NCBI RefSeq assembly: GCF_025141935.1
Contig: NZ_CP081125.1
Location: 32,153 to 96,152 of the forward strand
From: Sulfitobacter sp. S190
GTDB taxonomy: Bacteria; Pseudomonadota; Alphaproteobacteria; Rhodobacterales; Rhodobacteraceae
Direction: 5' to 3'
Length of the DNA: 64,000 nt
Shown: positions 16,535 through 25,018 of the stretch, piece after piece
Numbering within the stretch: position 1 is the stretch's first letter
Layout of the letters: every line of letters begins with the position of its first letter
Translations under genes and position numbers: made by a program
The notes under the pieces: model-generated
The model's input: only the letters and a program-made list of their open reading frames with translations
What the model was told of the DNA's origin: nothing
Databases searched by the model: none

Positions 16535-16807
16535 CTACCGCGAGGCTTTCTGTAAAAGCCCGATCAACTCGTCGAACTTGGCGCGCTGTTCTTCGGGATC
16601 GGCGCTCTCGATAGCCGCCTCGACACAGTGCTTGGCGTGGTTCTCCAGCACCAGCTTTTCGACCCCAAGCACCGCTGACCGGATTGCAGCCGTCTGTGCC
16701 AGGATGTCCATACAATAGCGGTCGCTCTCGATCATCTTGGCGACACCGCGCACCTGTCCTTCAAGCCGCGATAGGCGGTCCAGCGTCTTTTCCTTGTTGG
16801 CCTTCAT
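16535..16807 (-). CDS. csoR: CsoR copper-sensing repressor
   Basis: A 90-residue all-helical protein (LDRLSRLEGQVRGVAKMIE) with Cys32, His57 and Cys61, reproducing the C-H-C Cu(I) site spacing of CsoR (25 and 4 residues). This argues for Cu(I) rather than nickel, formaldehyde or persulfide sensing. The frame extends upstream but ATG 16807 gives the family length. It faces the DUF305 gene across the palindrome at 16853-16873 and so is probably autoregulated. Confidence 0.92.
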   Translation of the reverse strand: MKANKEKTLDRLSRLEGQVRGVAKMIESDRYCMDILAQTAAIRSAVLGVEKLVLENHAKHCVEAAIESADPEEQRAKFDELIGLLQKASR

Positions 16808-16852
16808 CCGGTGGCGCTCCCTTTTTTGGAACCTTTGGCTGACATTCTGGTT

Positions 16853-16873
16853 ATATACCCCATATGGGTATAT
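16853..16873. promoter_or_regulatory. CsoR operator between csoR and the DUF305 gene
   Basis: A perfect palindrome ATATACCC-CATAT-GGGTATAT in the divergent region. It overlaps the -10 area expected for the DUF305 gene and is closely matched by the site at 12076-12094, defining a two-site CsoR regulon. Confidence 0.8.
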
Positions 16874-16887
16874 TAAGGAGGCAGACA

Positions 16888-17439
16888 ATGGCTCATCGAG
16901 ACGACCTTACAATGGTTCCGGAAGACACGCATCAGGATAGCGAAGGCAGTAAAGGTAGCGGCTATGGCCGGTTCTTCGCGATGATCGGCACCTCGACAGT
17001 AGTCATGTATGGCCTGATGTACCTCAACACCTATGTCCTGGATCACGTCTTTTTTTCGCAGACGCGCATGTGGATGGCGCTCTACATGGGCGGAATGATG
17101 GCGATCATCATGCTCGCTTTCATGCTCGGCATGTATTCCAACCGGAAAACCAACATTGCGATCTTCGCTGGCGCAGCCATCGCCTTTGCCGCCGGTCTCT
17201 ACCTCGTCAGGTCGCAGGATACGGTGGGCGATGTCGCGTGGATGAAAGCGATGATCCCGCACCACTCCATCGCGATCCTGACGAGCGAGCGGGCGAACAT
17301 TTCCGACCCGCGCGTGCGCGAACTGGCCGATGCGATCATCGAGGCGCAGCGCGGCGAGATCGCCGAAATGCAGCACTACATCGCGGAGATCGAGGCCAAC
17401 GGGGATGCGCCCGCTGGCACGCCCCGCACCGAACCCTGA
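16888..17439 (+). CDS. DUF305-family membrane-anchored protein
   Basis: About 183 residues. Three membrane helices (roughly residues 27-100) are followed by a DUF305 domain containing DVAWMKAMIPHHSIAIL and an acidic helical tail. DUF305 proteins are ferritin-like helical proteins often found in copper loci; the HH and Met residues are candidate ligands. An upstream ATG (16864) lies inside the CsoR operator; the AAGGAGG before ATG 16888 marks the real start. It is followed by the glutaredoxin-MauE gene 17 bases on. Confidence 0.87.
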   Translation: MAHRDDLTMVPEDTHQDSEGSKGSGYGRFFAMIGTSTVVMYGLMYLNTYVLDHVFFSQTRMWMALYMGGMMAIIMLAFMLGMYSNRKTNIAIFAGAAIAFAAGLYLVRSQDTVGDVAWMKAMIPHHSIAILTSERANISDPRVRELADAIIEAQRGEIAEMQHYIAEIEANGDAPAGTPRTEP

Positions 17440-17456
17440 GACGAAGGAGGCACATC

Positions 17457-18245
17457 ATGCCAAAGGACACCCGCGACGTTGCTGACGTAACGACCGACCC
17501 CGCGACCGCCGCAACCGGAAAGACGGCCGTTCTTTACCGTATGGCGCTGCCGGACCATCTGTGTCCGGCGGGTCAAAAGGCGCGATGGCTGCTGAAGTCA
17601 AAGGGCTACGATGTCGATGATCGCCTGTTCCGCGAACGGCCCGAAGTTGATGCATTCAGGGAGAAATACGACGTTCCCACCACGCCGCAGGTGTGGATCG
17701 AAGGTGAACGTGTGGGCGGTTACGATGCCCTGCGCCAGACGCTTACCGATTACGACCCGGATGCGACAACCTATACTCCGGTGATCTATCTTTTCGCAGT
17801 CGCCGCCGCGACGGCGCTCGCGCTCTCCTTCGGATTTCTCGGCGCAATCTCGTGGCAGACGCTGGGTTGGTTCATCTCTGTGTCGATGATCCTGCTGGGG
17901 ATGCAGAAGCTGCGCGACATCGAGAGCTTTACGACGATGTTCCTGAACTACGACCTGCTCGCGCGGCAGTGGGTGCCCTACGCCTATATCTATCCGTGGG
18001 TCGAGACCGGGGCAGGTATCCTGATGACGGGTATGCTGCTGACCCCGCTTGCCGCCCCTGCGGCGCTCTTTATCGCCACGGTCGGTGCGGTCAGCGTGTT
18101 CAAGGCGGTCTACATCGACAAGCGGGAGCTGAAATGCGCCTGCGTAGGCGGCAACTCGAACGTGCCGCTCGGTTTTGTCAGCCTGACCGAAAACCTGATG
18201 ATGATGGGGATGGCCATTGTCATGTTGGTGTTGACGGTTGCTTAA
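17457..18245 (+). CDS. Glutaredoxin-MauE/DoxX-like membrane fusion protein
   Basis: A 262-residue fusion. Residues ~20-95 form a glutaredoxin-like domain (KTAVLYRMALPDHLCPAGQK, then VPTTPQVWIEGERVGGYDAL with the cis-Pro), keeping only one active-site-like Cys. Residues ~105-262 form a four-helix MauE/DoxX-like domain ending with KCACVGGNSNVPLGF. MauE-like proteins pass reducing equivalents across the inner membrane, so this may keep periplasmic copper proteins or thiols reduced. A GAAGGAGG site precedes ATG 17457. It is in the CsoR-controlled unit with the DUF305 gene. Confidence 0.82.
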   Translation: MPKDTRDVADVTTDPATAATGKTAVLYRMALPDHLCPAGQKARWLLKSKGYDVDDRLFRERPEVDAFREKYDVPTTPQVWIEGERVGGYDALRQTLTDYDPDATTYTPVIYLFAVAAATALALSFGFLGAISWQTLGWFISVSMILLGMQKLRDIESFTTMFLNYDLLARQWVPYAYIYPWVETGAGILMTGMLLTPLAAPAALFIATVGAVSVFKAVYIDKRELKCACVGGNSNVPLGFVSLTENLMMMGMAIVMLVLTVA

Positions 18246-18450
18246 TTTTGGTTGGCTGTAAAATATGTTGTCTCAAGAGGATGTCGCAACAAGCTGCGAA
18301 TGTTTGTTTGCAGTATAAGCGGACTTTCAAATCGTGGTGACGTAGGTCGGCTCTGTCCCGCATCTTACCCATCGAGTTACACTGCATCGAATGCTCGAAT
18401 CCGTACGGAAACCAGTCATTGCCATTGCACCAAGCTGGTCGTCGAAATAG

Positions 18451-18756
18451 CTAACTCTCCGGGATCCCATCTATATCCGGATGGTTTGGCAGGGGTGGAA
18501 CCATACACCAATGACTTGGCTCAACGGGTTCGTGTTCGAACCGGCCGGGTGCGGTCAGTCGCAGGGCATTGCTGAATATTTCAATGGACCAAGTCTCTTC
18601 ATGGTCATCCCAAATGAGCTTCCCAAAGTGGTCTGTTGTGACCTTTCCAGAGAGGTCCCGAATCCGAAAGTACCCAACGATCCTGTCGGTGTGCAGTTCC
18701 GCTTCGGTTGGTGGACGATCTTCGAACTTGATCCATGAGGTTGCGGGGTCCGTCAT
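18451..18756 (-). CDS. Hypothetical protein, last gene of the virB operon
   Basis: A 101-residue soluble protein without signal peptide or membrane helix (TDRIVGYFRIRDLSGKVTTD; WDDHEETWSIEIF). It starts three bases after the virB6 stop with a GGAG site inside the end of virB6, so it belongs to the same transcript. No family recognised. The 205 bases beyond it (18246-18450), up to the convergent copper cluster, hold no gene that I can support. Confidence 0.7.
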   Translation of the reverse strand: MTDPATSWIKFEDRPPTEAELHTDRIVGYFRIRDLSGKVTTDHFGKLIWDDHEETWSIEIFSNALRLTAPGRFEHEPVEPSHWCMVPPLPNHPDIDGIPES

Positions 18757-18758
18757 AC

Positions 18759-19835
18759 TTATCTCCGTCCCAATCTTCCCAATCGCGCCAGCTGCGCCAA
18801 CATCTGCGCTCCCGTGCCAGACCCCGCGGTTCCTCCCGGCGGCGAGACCTGGCTCATTCCGGGCCTGACCGGCATCTGCTGGACCCCGAACATCTGCCGC
18901 GCCCGCAAAGCGGCATATTCCGCGCCGCTCGCACCGCCGACCAAGTATCGATTGTAGGCTTGCTGACTGCCACCAAGGGCGCGGCTGAAGCTGTAGGCCC
19001 CACCGAGACCGCCGGACAGCGCCGGCATCATGATGTTGCCGGAGATCGCACGCACGATGAAGGGCGTGGCAATGATGAAGCCCTTGGCCATGAGGACCAT
19101 CATGAAGAACGGAATGAGGGCCCCGATGTTGGAGGCCCCTTCCGGGTCGCCCAACTCTCCGATCAACGCGGTGGAGACGCCTGTGATTGTGGCAAAGACA
19201 CCCGCAACCACGATGGGATAGAGCGCAAAAGAAACCAGCGCCGAGAGCCAACGCGCGAAATAGTCCTTGGTCACATCGAACAGCGTCAGGAAGATCATCA
19301 CTGGTGCGATCCCGATCAAAAGGGCAATCATTAATCGGGAAGCCACAAGAATGAAGGCAGCCAGCCCACCAAGGATCGATAGAAGCAAAACGCCGAGAAC
19401 ATCCAGCAGCGCGCCCGCCATCCATTGAAGTTCCGACCCGGCCGCGTTCAGGTAGTCGCCAAGTTCTGCGATCAGCCGGTCGAACTCTTCAGCAAATGTT
19501 CCTGAGGGTCCGGGCGTGCCGCCACCAACAGACGCAACCAATGATCCTGCAATACTATCGATCCCATTGAGGATGGCAGCGGAAAGCGCGTTGAACTGAA
19601 CCCAGTTGGTCGCGAATATACCAATAAGACCGACCTTCGCCGCAAGCCAGAACGCCGTTCGGCCATCCATGGCCCGGTACTGGTAGATCATGTTGATGAA
19701 GACGAGGATCACGACCAGGGTCGTCCCAAGCACCAGCATAGTTCCCACCGTCGCCGCCACCGCGCCAAACTGCGTTTCCGCGGCGGAGTCCAGATAGCTT
19801 TGGGAAGTTTCGACGAAGTAGGTGACAACACTCAT
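18759..19835 (-). CDS. virB6: VirB6/TrbL polytopic inner-membrane channel protein
   Basis: A 358-residue protein with about five to six membrane helices and an extended periplasmic loop near residues 95-135 (SVGGGTPGPSGTF). VirB6 forms part of the inner-membrane pore for DNA passage. The C terminus is Gly/Gln/Pro-rich (QVSPPGGTAGSGTGAQ), likely cytosolic. It is placed after virB11 in this operon rather than between virB5 and virB8 as in Agrobacterium. Confidence 0.88.
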   Translation of the reverse strand: MSVVTYFVETSQSYLDSAAETQFGAVAATVGTMLVLGTTLVVILVFINMIYQYRAMDGRTAFWLAAKVGLIGIFATNWVQFNALSAAILNGIDSIAGSLVASVGGGTPGPSGTFAEEFDRLIAELGDYLNAAGSELQWMAGALLDVLGVLLLSILGGLAAFILVASRLMIALLIGIAPVMIFLTLFDVTKDYFARWLSALVSFALYPIVVAGVFATITGVSTALIGELGDPEGASNIGALIPFFMMVLMAKGFIIATPFIVRAISGNIMMPALSGGLGGAYSFSRALGGSQQAYNRYLVGGASGAEYAALRARQMFGVQQMPVRPGMSQVSPPGGTAGSGTGAQMLAQLARLGRLGRR

Positions 19836-19847
19836 CTTATGGTCTCT

Positions 19848-20252
19848 CTACCAATTGCCCTCAGCTTCACAGATCGCCATGGCCTGCGGGCGCAATGCGT
19901 TCGCCTCGCGTCCGTAGGCGTCGGAGGCTTCCAGCATTTCCCACCGTTCGGAATTGGCAAAGCGCTCGAAGAACTCGGTCTCGGCATTGTCCCAAGGCGG
20001 GAACCGTATGGCGCAATTGCACTCCCCCGCCTCGACGATGCGGGCGAGGCTTTGTGCTCGGTAGATGTCCTGGACCAGCACGCGCTGATAAGCGTCGCGC
20101 ACGCCGATGTCCTGCATCCATTGCGGCTCTACCGGGCGGTCAGGGCAAATATCGGAGACGCTGTCCATTGAGGGCACGAGATTGCGTTCCGCTTGTGCAG
20201 GGTAGGCGGTAACAGCAATGAGCAGCGCGGAGAGGCCAAAGATCGACTTCAT
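19848..20252 (-). CDS. Exported T4SS-operon protein, unknown function
   Basis: A 134-residue protein with a signal peptide (MKSIFGLSALLIAVTAYPAQA) and four cysteines in the mature part (DICPDRP, GECNCAIRF, AICEAEGNW) that could form disulfides. It is packed between the DUF4177-like gene (ATGA overlap) and virB6, so probably a periplasmic accessory factor of the channel. I do not recognise a named family. Confidence 0.75.
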   Translation of the reverse strand: MKSIFGLSALLIAVTAYPAQAERNLVPSMDSVSDICPDRPVEPQWMQDIGVRDAYQRVLVQDIYRAQSLARIVEAGECNCAIRFPPWDNAETEFFERFANSERWEMLEASDAYGREANALRPQAMAICEAEGNW

Positions 20253-20452
20253 AGCGTTGAGCTTCCGTCGACTGGGCCCGCGACTGCACGTTTCAGGAAC
20301 GCTGTGTGACCGATATTGGCGAATTCCGATGTACTGACCGAGACGACCTCCCATCCCTGACTGCCGCGCAGGTTCAGGTCTTCCTGCATGTCGATGAGGC
20401 CGGTTTTGCGGGTCATTGGATAGGTTACGATCTGGTACTCGAAACGCATCAT
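20249..20452 (-). CDS. DUF4177-like small protein
   Basis: A 67-residue protein opening with MMRFEYQIVTYP and containing GSQGWEVVSVS, the short beta-rich pattern of DUF4177. It overlaps the virB11 stop and the start of the next gene by four bases each, so it is translated as part of the transfer operon. Its role in conjugation is unknown. Confidence 0.72.
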   Translation of the reverse strand: MMRFEYQIVTYPMTRKTGLIDMQEDLNLRGSQGWEVVSVSTSEFANIGHTAFLKRAVAGPVDGSSTL

Positions 20453-21438
20453 GCGGCAACTCCGTCATCTACTTCAGTCCCCGGCAGATAGAACTCGGTG
20501 ATCCCGCGCGCGCCGTCCTCGCGACCGGCCTGGATGATCACGTCGATCGAGCTTTCGATGTATTGGATCATGTCCTGATAGGTCATTGGGATCTCCGTCT
20601 TAAGCGCGGCGATAGCGAGGCGCTGGACTGCGAGTTGGGGGGTTTCGGCATGCAATGTGGTCATCGACCCGCCGTGGCCGGTGTTGATCGCCTCGAGGAA
20701 AGTCATGGCTTCTTTGCCACGGACCTCGCCTAGGATGATCCGGTCAGGCCGCATGCGCAGGGTCGCGGTCAGGAGGACATCGGCGGTCTGGAATTTGGCA
20801 TCCCGATTGGCGATTAGAGTGACCACATTGGGCTGCGCGGGCAGTATTTCAGCCGCCTCTTCGATGGTCACGATCCGCTCATCGTCGCCGACGTAAGAAA
20901 TGATTTTGCGCGCCGCGACGGTTTTGCCAGTGGAGGTGCCGCCAGAGACGATCATGTTGAGCTTGTTCTCGACGCAAAAGCGGACTGCAGCGTAGATGTC
21001 GCCCGATGCAACAACCTCCCGAAGGGCGCGGTTTTTCTCCTGACGGCGCTCCTCCAGCTTGCGCTCCTCACCGTAGAGGTAGCGCAACTCTATGGCGTCA
21101 AGCGGCAGGCTTGAGAAGAACCGCAGCGAGATCGACATGCCGTCGAGCACGGCGGGCGGTGTGATGACCTGTGCGCGGATCGGTCGATCCCGATAGGTTA
21201 TAGAGACAGAAACGATAGGTTTGTCCTTGCTCATCGTCGTGTCGGCGCTGGATGCGATTTGGTTTCCGAGGTCTTTGACTTCGGTGATGCTGAGACGCTG
21301 CTCCAATGCTTGCATGTAATGATCACCCTGGAATTCTCCCCAGCAGGAGCCATCGGGATTGATGCAAATCTCGATCACATCATCGCGGGACGCATCGGCC
21401 AGCTTGTCGAGGGAGGCTTGGAGATAGCTCAGGGTCAT
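20449..21438 (-). CDS. virB11: VirB11 traffic ATPase
   Basis: A 329-residue hexameric ATPase that powers pilus assembly and substrate transfer. Visible are Walker A GGTSTGKT (166-173), an Asp box (VTIEEAAEI), Walker B (MRPDRIILGEVRGKEA) and a His box (GHGGSMTTLHAE). It lies three bases downstream of virB10 and overlaps the DUF4177-like gene. Length and motif order are normal for the family. Confidence 0.94.
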   Translation of the reverse strand: MTLSYLQASLDKLADASRDDVIEICINPDGSCWGEFQGDHYMQALEQRLSITEVKDLGNQIASSADTTMSKDKPIVSVSITYRDRPIRAQVITPPAVLDGMSISLRFFSSLPLDAIELRYLYGEERKLEERRQEKNRALREVVASGDIYAAVRFCVENKLNMIVSGGTSTGKTVAARKIISYVGDDERIVTIEEAAEILPAQPNVVTLIANRDAKFQTADVLLTATLRMRPDRIILGEVRGKEAMTFLEAINTGHGGSMTTLHAETPQLAVQRLAIAALKTEIPMTYQDMIQYIESSIDVIIQAGREDGARGITEFYLPGTEVDDGVAA

Positions 21439-21441
21439 GGC

Positions 21442-22833
21442 TCAGAAGATCTCCAGATCGCGATCGACCATGACAGTGACGCGGACACCCTGGTCGACGT
21501 AGATGACCGGGCCGATGGAGAGGTATTCGCCGATGACGCTGTCCGTCGCGTCGGCAAGATCATCGCCGACGTCTTCGAGAATATCGGCGGCAGTTTCATC
21601 TTCGACCTCGCCGGCGGCCGCACTTGGGGCCGCGGAGATGATCGAGATGAGGGCAGCCGAGCCGAAGCGCTCATCGAACCGCGTATCGACGAACCCTGTG
21701 ACGCCGGACCGGCCAAGCTGATCACCACCGAAGGAACTGATCTGGATGGTCTGGTCGGTTGGAAGGATAATCCGATCCCAGGCGATGGTGACCCGGCGCT
21801 GCGCGATCTCCAGCCCGGAGCGATAGCGCCCTATCAGGCGTGAGCCGCGTGGGATCAGCAGTCGCGTGCCATCGTAGCTGTAGACGTCCTCAGAGATGAT
21901 CGCGCGAACTTGGCCGGGCAATGAAGAGTCGAGGGCCGTTTCCATGACGGCCTGGATCATCGTGCCTTGAATCACGGTGTTCGAGGGGTTGGCGATGACC
22001 TGCGCTTGAGTGACTTGCGCAGGCAGCGCGCCATTCAGCACAAAATCCGTCACGTCCCCGAAGGTCCGCTCCGTGAGTTCGGTCGCGCCCGGATTGGCGC
22101 CGCCCGCGCCTCCGAAGGCGATCACGGGTGAGGCGATGCGGCGCTCCTGGAAGGCGCGTTCCTCCTCCGCCCGTCGTTGCAGGTCGGCAAGTCGCCGTGC
22201 CTCTTCTTCCTGGCGCAGCCGTTCCTGTTCTCGGCGGAGCAACTCGTCTTCGGTTGGACCAAGGGGGGTCGGGGCAGGGGCAGTGGCCTCAAGACGGGCG
22301 AGGTCGAGGTCGATGCGCAATTGCTGTAATTCGCGGTCCCGGGCCGCGAGCTCGTCCTGGAATTGCTGTTGCGCGTTCTCCGAGGCGGCCTGTAGGGCGG
22401 CGATCTGTTCGGTGAGCGCGTCGATGGCCTCTGCTGCGGCGGTATCTTCTGCAACGACGGGCTCAGGCGCATTCCGCAGCTCTTCGATCTGCGCCTGGAG
22501 GGCTTCGAGCTGCGCTAGCAGTTCGGCGTTCGGCTCCGCAGGCTCCGGCGTGACGAGAACAATCTCAGGGTCTGGGGCAGGGGGCGGCACGAAGGGTTCA
22601 ATTTCGCCGAAGCCGTCACCCTCCGTCTGGAACACGTCGGGCGTGGCCGTCGGCAGTGCAACCTCTTCTTCGGGCTGAGACAGGACGTAGAGCATCACGC
22701 CACCAGCCGCGATCAGGCCAACAACGAGCAGCGCGAGAAGCGGAGAGCGCCGCTTCGGGGTGGAACCACGTCTGGACCCGCTCTGTTCAAGGGCGGCGAG
22801 GCGTTTCTCAAGATCGGCGTTGCTATCGCTCAT
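21442..22833 (-). CDS. virB10: VirB10 channel scaffold protein
   Basis: A 463-residue protein spanning the envelope. A cytosolic N terminus is followed by one membrane helix (~residues 29-49), a Pro/Glu-rich stretch, a long coiled coil (~95-225, rich in Ala, Gln and Arg) and the conserved TrbI/VirB10 barrel domain from ~260 (RLLIPRGSRLIGRYRSG, TRFDERFGSAALISI). The coiled coil is longer than in Agrobacterium VirB10. It overlaps virB9 by four bases. Confidence 0.93.
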   Translation of the reverse strand: MSDSNADLEKRLAALEQSGSRRGSTPKRRSPLLALLVVGLIAAGGVMLYVLSQPEEEVALPTATPDVFQTEGDGFGEIEPFVPPPAPDPEIVLVTPEPAEPNAELLAQLEALQAQIEELRNAPEPVVAEDTAAAEAIDALTEQIAALQAASENAQQQFQDELAARDRELQQLRIDLDLARLEATAPAPTPLGPTEDELLRREQERLRQEEEARRLADLQRRAEEERAFQERRIASPVIAFGGAGGANPGATELTERTFGDVTDFVLNGALPAQVTQAQVIANPSNTVIQGTMIQAVMETALDSSLPGQVRAIISEDVYSYDGTRLLIPRGSRLIGRYRSGLEIAQRRVTIAWDRIILPTDQTIQISSFGGDQLGRSGVTGFVDTRFDERFGSAALISIISAAPSAAAGEVEDETAADILEDVGDDLADATDSVIGEYLSIGPVIYVDQGVRVTVMVDRDLEIF

Positions 22834-23525
22834 GAGGACACACCTGTGGGCGGTGCGGCCTGGATGCAGACCACATCCTCACCAAGCCGCAGCACCCATT
22901 GGCCATGCACACCAGAGACCCGGATGACCCCATTTTCAACAGCCTGCGTATTCACTGTCCGTTCGCGCCCATTGGCGTATCGGAATATCGCCGGCACCGG
23001 CGCGTTCCGCGCGAACTCGAAATACGTGAACGTGCCGTCATCCCAAACCCGAGTTGGGGTAAATTCGAGCCGTTCACTGGCGCCGTAATTGTAGTTCGGC
23101 GCGGCCTGGGCGATGACGTTTGTGGGCTGTTGCTCATCCTCAGGATAGCGGAACTGGACCACATAGAAGGTCGGGGTCGAGGCCTCTGTGACGTTGAAAT
23201 AATAGCTCCGCCGATTTGTGTAGACGGTCACGTTGGTGTGCACGCCGCGGGCGAGCGGTTTGATTGCAAAGGCCTGTCCTCCAGGCACACCATCGATCTC
23301 GAAGCCCGCGGTATCGCCAGCGATGATCGAGCGAATGCTTTCACCTTCGCCAAACTCGATGGTCGTCACATGGGTGAGCGAGACGTTCAGCCGGTAGACC
23401 TGACCCTCCTGATACGTGGCGATCCGGACACGGCTGTCATTGGGTCCGCCACGCGGGATGTATTCGGCGAGGGCCAATGACGGTATAATCGCAAGACAGA
23501 CAATCGCAGCACTCAACAAATTCAC
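22830..23525 (-). CDS. virB9: VirB9 outer-membrane core complex protein
   Basis: A 231-residue exported protein (signal peptide to ALAEY). It shows the VirB9/CagX beta-rich domains: TIEFGEGESIRSIIAGDTAGFE in the N-terminal half and RVWDDGTFTYFEFARNAPVPAIF in the C-terminal half that meets VirB7 and VirB10. The start follows virB8 directly and the stop overlaps virB10. Confidence 0.92.
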   Translation of the reverse strand: MNLLSAAIVCLAIIPSLALAEYIPRGGPNDSRVRIATYQEGQVYRLNVSLTHVTTIEFGEGESIRSIIAGDTAGFEIDGVPGGQAFAIKPLARGVHTNVTVYTNRRSYYFNVTEASTPTFYVVQFRYPEDEQQPTNVIAQAAPNYNYGASERLEFTPTRVWDDGTFTYFEFARNAPVPAIFRYANGRERTVNTQAVENGVIRVSGVHGQWVLRLGEDVVCIQAAPPTGVSS

Positions 23526-24179
23526 TTAATTCTCCAATCTGTCTGAGCGGATGGCGTATTCGACGACGGTGAAGCCGAAGGGATTGGTCCAGACCTGATC
23601 GATGGAACGGCTTTCCTCGGGGCGGAACTCGAAGAGTAAGGTCGCAGTGAAGAGGCCTGTCTGGACGCCGTTGATAGAGGTCAAACGCTTGCGCAGCCGG
23701 ACTGTCGCGCGGTTGGTGCCGATCCGGTTGATGCTTAGAATTTCGACCTCGAGCCGGGCATTGGGTCCGTAAAGCGTCGGGGGGTACTCGGGATTGGCCG
23801 AAGTCCAAATCTGGCGCACAGAGGCTGCGGCCGCACCATCGGAGCGCTGTAAGACGCTCCGGATACGCACATCATTGTCGAGTTGGTTGTAAACCTCTCG
23901 GTCGATCACATAGCGGAAAACCTCCGCTTCAATGATTGCCTGGTTTTCGGTGACGGTGGTGGCCCCAATGGAAGCTTCGGGTAGAGCAAAACCGGTCTCT
24001 GGATCGTATGGCACGACAACGGGGGGTGGATCGACATCGAGGATCGCGACAGCGGCTGCGGCCAGACATCCGATGATGCCGAAGATGAGACCCATAAGCC
24101 CGAGACGCTGCCAGAGCCGTTCCCGTCTGAGTGCGCCGTAGACGAGCTCCTCTTCGATGATGACGGTTTCTTCGTCCAA
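23526..24179 (-). CDS. virB8: VirB8 inner-membrane assembly protein
   Basis: A 217-residue bitopic protein: cytosolic N terminus, one membrane helix (~residues 26-47) and a periplasmic NTF2-like domain (ATVTENQAIIEAEVFRYVIDRE, then the NPFGFTVVEYAIRSD end typical of VirB8). It nucleates assembly by contacting VirB9 and VirB10. It is immediately upstream of virB9 with no gap. Confidence 0.9.
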   Translation of the reverse strand: MDEETVIIEEELVYGALRRERLWQRLGLMGLIFGIIGCLAAAAVAILDVDPPPVVVPYDPETGFALPEASIGATTVTENQAIIEAEVFRYVIDREVYNQLDNDVRIRSVLQRSDGAAAASVRQIWTSANPEYPPTLYGPNARLEVEILSINRIGTNRATVRLRKRLTSINGVQTGLFTATLLFEFRPEESRSIDQVWTNPFGFTVVEYAIRSDRLEN

Positions 24180-24190
24180 CTGTGCAGCCC

Positions 24191-25018
24191 TTAGTCCGCT
24201 CGCAGATCAGGGAGGGTGAACTCCATGAAGCGCTGTTCCTCGGCGATAGCGGCCGCATCAATCACACCGCCGGTGCCATCCCCCACGGTCTGCACAGCTT
24301 CGAGCTGCCACATGGCGACGAGCGCGATAGCGAGTTCGGCCGTGACGCGGGTGTTGAGATCGACGCTTTCCTTGAGCTCATCCATATCGTCGATGAGCCC
24401 AACGAGCCGTTCGACGCGTTCCAGCGACTGCCCGGCATCGTCATAACTGTTCTGGGCGGCAGCAGAGACGAGCGCGCCGGTCGTGGCCTGCGTGGCAATC
24501 CGTTCCGCCCCGGGATTGCCGCTGCGCGCCATCTCCGCGAGCGTGTCGTCGTCGAACCCCAGATCGGCCAGAACCTGGTCCATCTGTGTTTCAATCTCGC
24601 TGGCACCGGAGCCGCTCAGGCCCGAAAAATCCCCGGTTCGGATGGCGCGGATTGTGGCCAAAATATCCCCGAACTCCTGGTCCAGTAGCCCGTTCAATTC
24701 CTCTTCCATTTCGGTCTGGATGATCTCCGGGAGCTCGGCGAGACGTGTGAGCGCCTCATAGGTCCGCTGCAACTCCGCGAGCTGTTCCGTGAGGGTGGCC
24801 AATTGTTCGCGGAGCTGCAGCAACTGCTCGTTTTGTAAAAGTTCGTCTTCGATCATCTGTCGAAGCTGCTGGATGTTCTGGGTGATGTTCTGTGTGTCGA
24901 CGACCGGCACGCCCTGAGCATGGGCCGGAGCTGGCGAAAGGGCGGGACTCAGAAAGGTGAGTGCTCCGATGAGTATGGGTGTGGGCAGCGCCGACGTGCG
25001 GAAGGGGTTCAATCTCAT
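24191..25018 (-). CDS. virB5: VirB5-like minor pilus protein
   Basis: A 275-residue exported protein (signal peptide ending AHAQ) that is mostly helical, opening with GVPVVDTQNITQNIQQLRQM, a typical VirB5/TraC start, followed by Gln/Leu-rich coiled coil to ~95. The C-terminal ~60 residues (ESVDLNTRVTAELAIALVAM and FMEFTLPDL) are echoed in the upstream transglycosylase gene product. VirB5 sits at the pilus tip and can contact the recipient. ATG 25018 overlaps the preceding stop. Confidence 0.85.
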   Translation of the reverse strand: MRLNPFRTSALPTPILIGALTFLSPALSPAPAHAQGVPVVDTQNITQNIQQLRQMIEDELLQNEQLLQLREQLATLTEQLAELQRTYEALTRLAELPEIIQTEMEEELNGLLDQEFGDILATIRAIRTGDFSGLSGSGASEIETQMDQVLADLGFDDDTLAEMARSGNPGAERIATQATTGALVSAAAQNSYDDAGQSLERVERLVGLIDDMDELKESVDLNTRVTAELAIALVAMWQLEAVQTVGDGTGGVIDAAAIAEEQRFMEFTLPDLRAD

